Position numbers and translations under genes: made by a program. A stretch of DNA of 34,582 nucleotides, taken from assembly GCA_955652835.1 (NCBI GenBank), contig CATPBO010000007.1:1-34582 (forward strand), given 5' to 3'. The DNA comes from Candidatus Dormiibacterota bacterium (lineage in GTDB: Bacteria > Chloroflexota > Dormibacteria > Dormibacterales > Dormibacteraceae). Of the stretch, positions 31,779-34,582 are shown piece after piece. The number at the start of each line of letters is the position of its first letter. Within the stretch, counting starts at the first letter, position 1. Below the pieces are notes generated by a model. The model was not told the DNA's origin and ran no database searches. It saw nothing but the letters and a program-made list of their open reading frames with translations.

Positions 31779-31835
31779 TCAAATCACCTCCTTTGCGGCA
31801 CAGACCAGCGCCGCAGAAGGGCACCGAAGGGAGGT

Positions 31836-32213
31836 TCAATCGGAGGGGGCGACGGCTACTCTGACCTGGCGCGGCCCCGACAGGCGCGCTCCCAAGCCCC
31901 ATGCCATCGCAATCAACTTCACCCCACTCACAGCCGTGCCCAGGATTCCCAGCGCGGCGGCGCCAACCCATCCGGGCGGCAGCTCGAGCACTCGCAACGC
32001 GACCGCAGCCGGCAGCAGCGGCAGGAAGACGGCAACCGAGGCAACCAGGATCGCGGCGATGCTCCATGGCAAGCTTGATCCTTCGAGGGCAGAGTCGATC
32101 TCGTCGACCACTCGTCGTCGATCCGAGCCGTACTCGACTGTCAGGTCGATGGCAGCGCCTCCGTCATAGCCGTCGCTGCACGCCTCGCGGCTGTGGTACA
32201 AGTGACTCCCCAA
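31836..32213 (-). CDS. Two-helix membrane protein upstream of the peptide gene
   Basis: A 125-residue frame with a polar N-terminal part (AAIDLTVEYGSDRRRVVDEI) and two hydrophobic segments, PWSIAAILVASVAVFLPLLP and GWVGAAALGILGTAVSGVKLI, ending in a basic tail. No family is recognised. The start may be the TTG at 32213 or a TTG at 32201, which is preceded by GGGGAG. It lies 57 nt upstream of the peptide gene on the same strand, so it may share its transcript. The plus-strand ORF over the same DNA is Ser/Arg/Thr-rich and looks like a shadow. Confidence 0.6.
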   Translation of the reverse strand: MGSHLYHSREACSDGYDGGAAIDLTVEYGSDRRRVVDEIDSALEGSSLPWSIAAILVASVAVFLPLLPAAVALRVLELPPGWVGAAALGILGTAVSGVKLIAMAWGLGARLSGPRQVRVAVAPSD

Positions 32214-32217
32214 TGAT

Positions 32218-32243
32218 GTTAATTGAAGTCAGGATGAATTAAC
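32218..32243. promoter_or_regulatory. Inverted repeat between divergent operons
   Basis: GTTAATT (32218-32224) and AATTAAC (32237-32243) are perfect inverted repeats with a 12-nt spacer, in the 47-nt gap between the membrane-protein/peptide genes and the histidine kinase gene. The arrangement suits a shared operator or overlapping promoters. Confidence 0.5.
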
Positions 32244-32260
32244 AGGGAATTGGGGAACTA

Positions 32261-34465
32261 GTGTCGAGGTCAGCGTCTCCGACGTTCGCCCCGGCCCTAC
32301 AGCCCGCGTCGCCGGCGGGCGGGCCACCGATCCTGGAAGGTTCGCCACTGGGCGTCACCGGTCTGGGCCTTCGCGGCTGGCGGGTGTTCACGATCGCCGC
32401 CGCAGCGGCCGCCCTTGTGTCGGTGGCCTTCATGGCCTGGACCGCGTACCGCATCGGCGGCGACCAGGTGACGATTGCTGTAGACGACATCGGCGAGGCG
32501 GTGGCGGCGCTAACCGCCGCCTTCAGCTGCGGTCTCGCCGCCTACCGGACTTCACGGCGAACACGAATCGCATGGGCGTTCCTTGCTGCTTCGGCCGCCA
32601 GCTGGGGAATCGGCGAGGTGATCTGGTCCGTCTACGAGGTCGGGTTGGGCGTCAGCGTTCCGTTTCCTTCGGCCGCCGACGCCGGCTTCTTGTTCGCGAT
32701 TCCGCTGGGCGTCATCGGAGTGTTCGCCTTCACGGCTGCTCCAAGCCGCTTGACGACCCGCGGCGAAGCGCTCCTGGCGGGCGCCCTGGTCGCCCTCTCT
32801 CTGCTGTTCGTCTCCTGGGCGCTTGGCCTCAGCAAGGTTTACGACACATCGGCAGCATCACCCGCAGCGCAGTTGATCGGCCTCGCCTACCCGGTCGGCG
32901 ACATCCTCATGATCACCGTCCTCGTCCTTGCGCTGCGGCGCGCGCGACGGACGGAGCTGGGCCGGATGTTCCTACTGCTCGGCGGCCTGGCCGCCAACGC
33001 GCTCGCCGACAGTGCGTTCGCGTATCTCACCGCCAACGGGTCGTATCACGCGATCGGCAGCATCCTCGATGCCGGCTGGGTGATCGGCTACCTGATGATC
33101 GCGCTCGCGCCCCTGTGGCCGTCATCTGACACGGAGAGGTCTGCCGCGGAAGGCCCGATCGGGCTGTGGCAGCTCGCCCTGCCCTGGGCCGCGGTGTTCG
33201 TCGCGTCGGTCACGGCTATCAAGCTGGCTCTCAGCGACCAGGTGCTGGACCGCTTCGAGACTGTCCTCGCGGGAAGCATCGGAGTCCTCCTGGTCGGCAG
33301 CCAGGTCCTTTCGCACCGGGATTCGCTGTCGATGCTGCTCAAGAGCCAGCGCGCGGAAAGCCAGGTTGGACGCCGCAACAAGCTGCTGAACGACATCATC
33401 AACCACGCGCCCCTGGGCATCGCGCGTGTAGGCACCGATATGCGGATCATCGACGTCAATCCGCGGATGTCGTCTCTCCTGCGGATGGACGCGGATAAGC
33501 TTGTCGGCGCGCCCGTCGCCGACTACCTCGACCCCAGCGAGTTCGCGCGTGTGTTCGAGATCTTCCAGCCGCTGTGGAACGGATTGGTCGACACCGTCGA
33601 GTCGGACAGCCAGGCCGTCCGCGGCGACCGGACGAATGTCTGGCTTCACTGGAGCGCGACCACGGTGCGCAATGCTGCGGGGCGCGTCCAGTACTTCCTC
33701 ATCTTGTACGAGGACACCGACGCCGAGCACGCCGCCAACCAGGCGGCGATGGCGCATCTGGCGGGTATCGAACGGCTGAACCAGCTCAAAAGTGAGTTCA
33801 TCACGCTCGCCAGTCACGAATTTCGTACCGGGCTCGTCGGAATTCAGGGCTTCAGCGAGATGATGCGCGACGCAGACCTTCCGCTTGCCGAGATCAAGAG
33901 CTACGCCGGTGAGATCAACAAGGACGCCGAGCGCCTCAACCGCATGATCAGCGACATGCTCGACCTCGATCGCATAGAGGCCGGCCGCCTGGTCCTGCGT
34001 ACGGAGCCGGTGAACATCAACGTTGTGCTGCGTGAGGCAGTCGAGCGAGCCCGCGCGTCAGGCGGCCATCACGTGATCGACGCCCATCTCGACTCCACGC
34101 AGCCGATCGTCCACTGTGACGCCGACCGCGTCGCGCAGATCATCTCCAACCTTCTGACGAACGCCGTCAAATACTCACCTGACGGGGGCGACATCCTGGT
34201 CACAAGCCGAGTCAGCGAAGCATTCGTCGAGGTCAGCGTGCGAGACCACGGCGTCGGCATCGCACCTGAATTCGCCGACCAGCTGTTCAGCCGTTACGAG
34301 CGATATGAGAAGAACAGCAACAAGATCGTCGGCACTGGGCTGGGGCTGGCAATCGCGCGACAGATCGTCCAGCTTCATGGCGGCCGGATCTGGGTGGACA
34401 GCAAGGTCGGCGAGGGCTCGGACTTTCACTTCACGCTGCCGCTGCCCATGACGAAGCTCGGCTGA
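32261..34465 (+). CDS. PAS-domain sensor histidine kinase with multi-helix membrane sensor
   Basis: A 734-residue kinase from GTG (GGGGAAC 5 nt upstream). A Pro-rich N-terminus is followed by about nine transmembrane helices to residue 355 (including FTIAAAAAALVSVAFMAWTA, IPLGVIGVFAFTAAP and ILMITVLVLAL), then a PAS domain (IINHAPLGIARVGTDMRIID to YFLILYEDTD), the phospho-acceptor His519 in LASHEFRTGLVG, N box LLTNAVKYSPDGG, G1 VRDHGVGI and G2 GTGLGLAIARQIVQLHGG. No response regulator gene lies next to it in the window, so it is an orphan here. The membrane part resembles an unassigned MHYT/MASE-like sensor. Confidence 0.93.
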   Translation: MSRSASPTFAPALQPASPAGGPPILEGSPLGVTGLGLRGWRVFTIAAAAAALVSVAFMAWTAYRIGGDQVTIAVDDIGEAVAALTAAFSCGLAAYRTSRRTRIAWAFLAASAASWGIGEVIWSVYEVGLGVSVPFPSAADAGFLFAIPLGVIGVFAFTAAPSRLTTRGEALLAGALVALSLLFVSWALGLSKVYDTSAASPAAQLIGLAYPVGDILMITVLVLALRRARRTELGRMFLLLGGLAANALADSAFAYLTANGSYHAIGSILDAGWVIGYLMIALAPLWPSSDTERSAAEGPIGLWQLALPWAAVFVASVTAIKLALSDQVLDRFETVLAGSIGVLLVGSQVLSHRDSLSMLLKSQRAESQVGRRNKLLNDIINHAPLGIARVGTDMRIIDVNPRMSSLLRMDADKLVGAPVADYLDPSEFARVFEIFQPLWNGLVDTVESDSQAVRGDRTNVWLHWSATTVRNAAGRVQYFLILYEDTDAEHAANQAAMAHLAGIERLNQLKSEFITLASHEFRTGLVGIQGFSEMMRDADLPLAEIKSYAGEINKDAERLNRMISDMLDLDRIEAGRLVLRTEPVNINVVLREAVERARASGGHHVIDAHLDSTQPIVHCDADRVAQIISNLLTNAVKYSPDGGDILVTSRVSEAFVEVSVRDHGVGIAPEFADQLFSRYERYEKNSNKIVGTGLGLAIARQIVQLHGGRIWVDSKVGEGSDFHFTLPLPMTKLG

Positions 34466-34478
34466 GCGGCGCGTCCGG

Positions 34479-34582
34479 TCAGTCGCGATCCAGGAATTCG
34501 GTCACCAGCGACTGGAAGTGGTGAACACCGTTCTCGCGCAACGCTGAGAACCGCCCGCGATTGTAGGAGCGCGACCGTAGGC
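34479..34582 (-). CDS. C-terminal end of a gene cut by the window edge
   Basis: The minus strand is open from the window edge to a TGA at 34481-34479. The visible 33 residues include SYNRGRFSALRENGVHHFQS and end VTEFLDRD. Amino-acid composition is that of a soluble globular protein. I do not recognise the family from this fragment. It is convergent with the PAS kinase gene, 13 nt apart. Confidence 0.6.
   Translation of the reverse strand, partial: LRSRSYNRGRFSALRENGVHHFQSLVTEFLDRD

Overview
The window is high-GC (roughly mid-60s percent by eye), densely packed DNA with many GTG and TTG starts, short intergenic gaps and frequent 4-nt stop/start overlaps. It holds no rRNA, tRNA, insertion sequence, prophage or CRISPR array that I can see. 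The gene content (ECF42-type sigma factor with a DGPF partner, DUF3052, group II truncated globin, circularly permuted ATP-grasp with Alpha-E and transglutaminases) suits a free-living, probably soil, bacterium of the Terrabacteria side such as Chloroflexota, Ca. Dormibacterota or Actinomycetota. No marker gene here settles the phylum.

Layout. 0-4.9 kb: DUF2254-like membrane protein, truncated globin, small membrane protein, DUF2268-type metalloprotease, a mu-crystallin/ornithine-cyclodeaminase family enzyme. 4.9-13.4 kb: a long minus-strand run of DUF3052 protein, large FtsX-like permease, two ABC ATPases (one fused to an AbrB-like domain), an SDR protein, a CPA2 cation/proton antiporter and a metallophosphoesterase. 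13.4-16.6 kb: lipoprotein, small exported protein, YceI-like protein, proline dehydrogenase, DUF3618-like membrane protein. 16.8-18.5 kb: DGPF protein and ECF42 sigma factor. 18.5-19.5 kb: a poorly coding stretch followed by an HExxH protein. 19.5-23 kb: OmpR/histidine-kinase pair followed by two membrane proteins. 23-28.5 kb: a second YCII-like gene, then the transglutaminase / ATP-grasp / Alpha-E locus. 28.5-30.2 kb: citramalate synthase behind an attenuator. 30.2-34.5 kb: HTH-TPR regulator with a tiny exported peptide and a membrane protein, divergent from a PAS histidine kinase, and finally the cut-off end of another gene.

Three regulatory systems stand out and none is in the ORF track. 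(1) Citramalate synthase, the entry to the pyruvate route to isoleucine, is preceded by a 20-codon leader peptide with five Ile codons, an antiterminator hairpin and a mutually exclusive intrinsic terminator that also buries the Shine-Dalgarno sequence: a complete isoleucine attenuator. (2) A 32-codon gene with a near-perfect ribosome binding site encodes a signal-peptide-like product whose predicted mature part is about eight residues ending in Cys-Cys-Ser. It lies directly upstream, on the same strand, of an HTH-TPR regulator, the arrangement of RRNPP peptide quorum-sensing pairs. (3) The ECF42 operon and a second YCII-family gene 4.6 kb away both carry a TGTCGA-N17-CG(A/T)C promoter, implying a small local ECF42 regulon.
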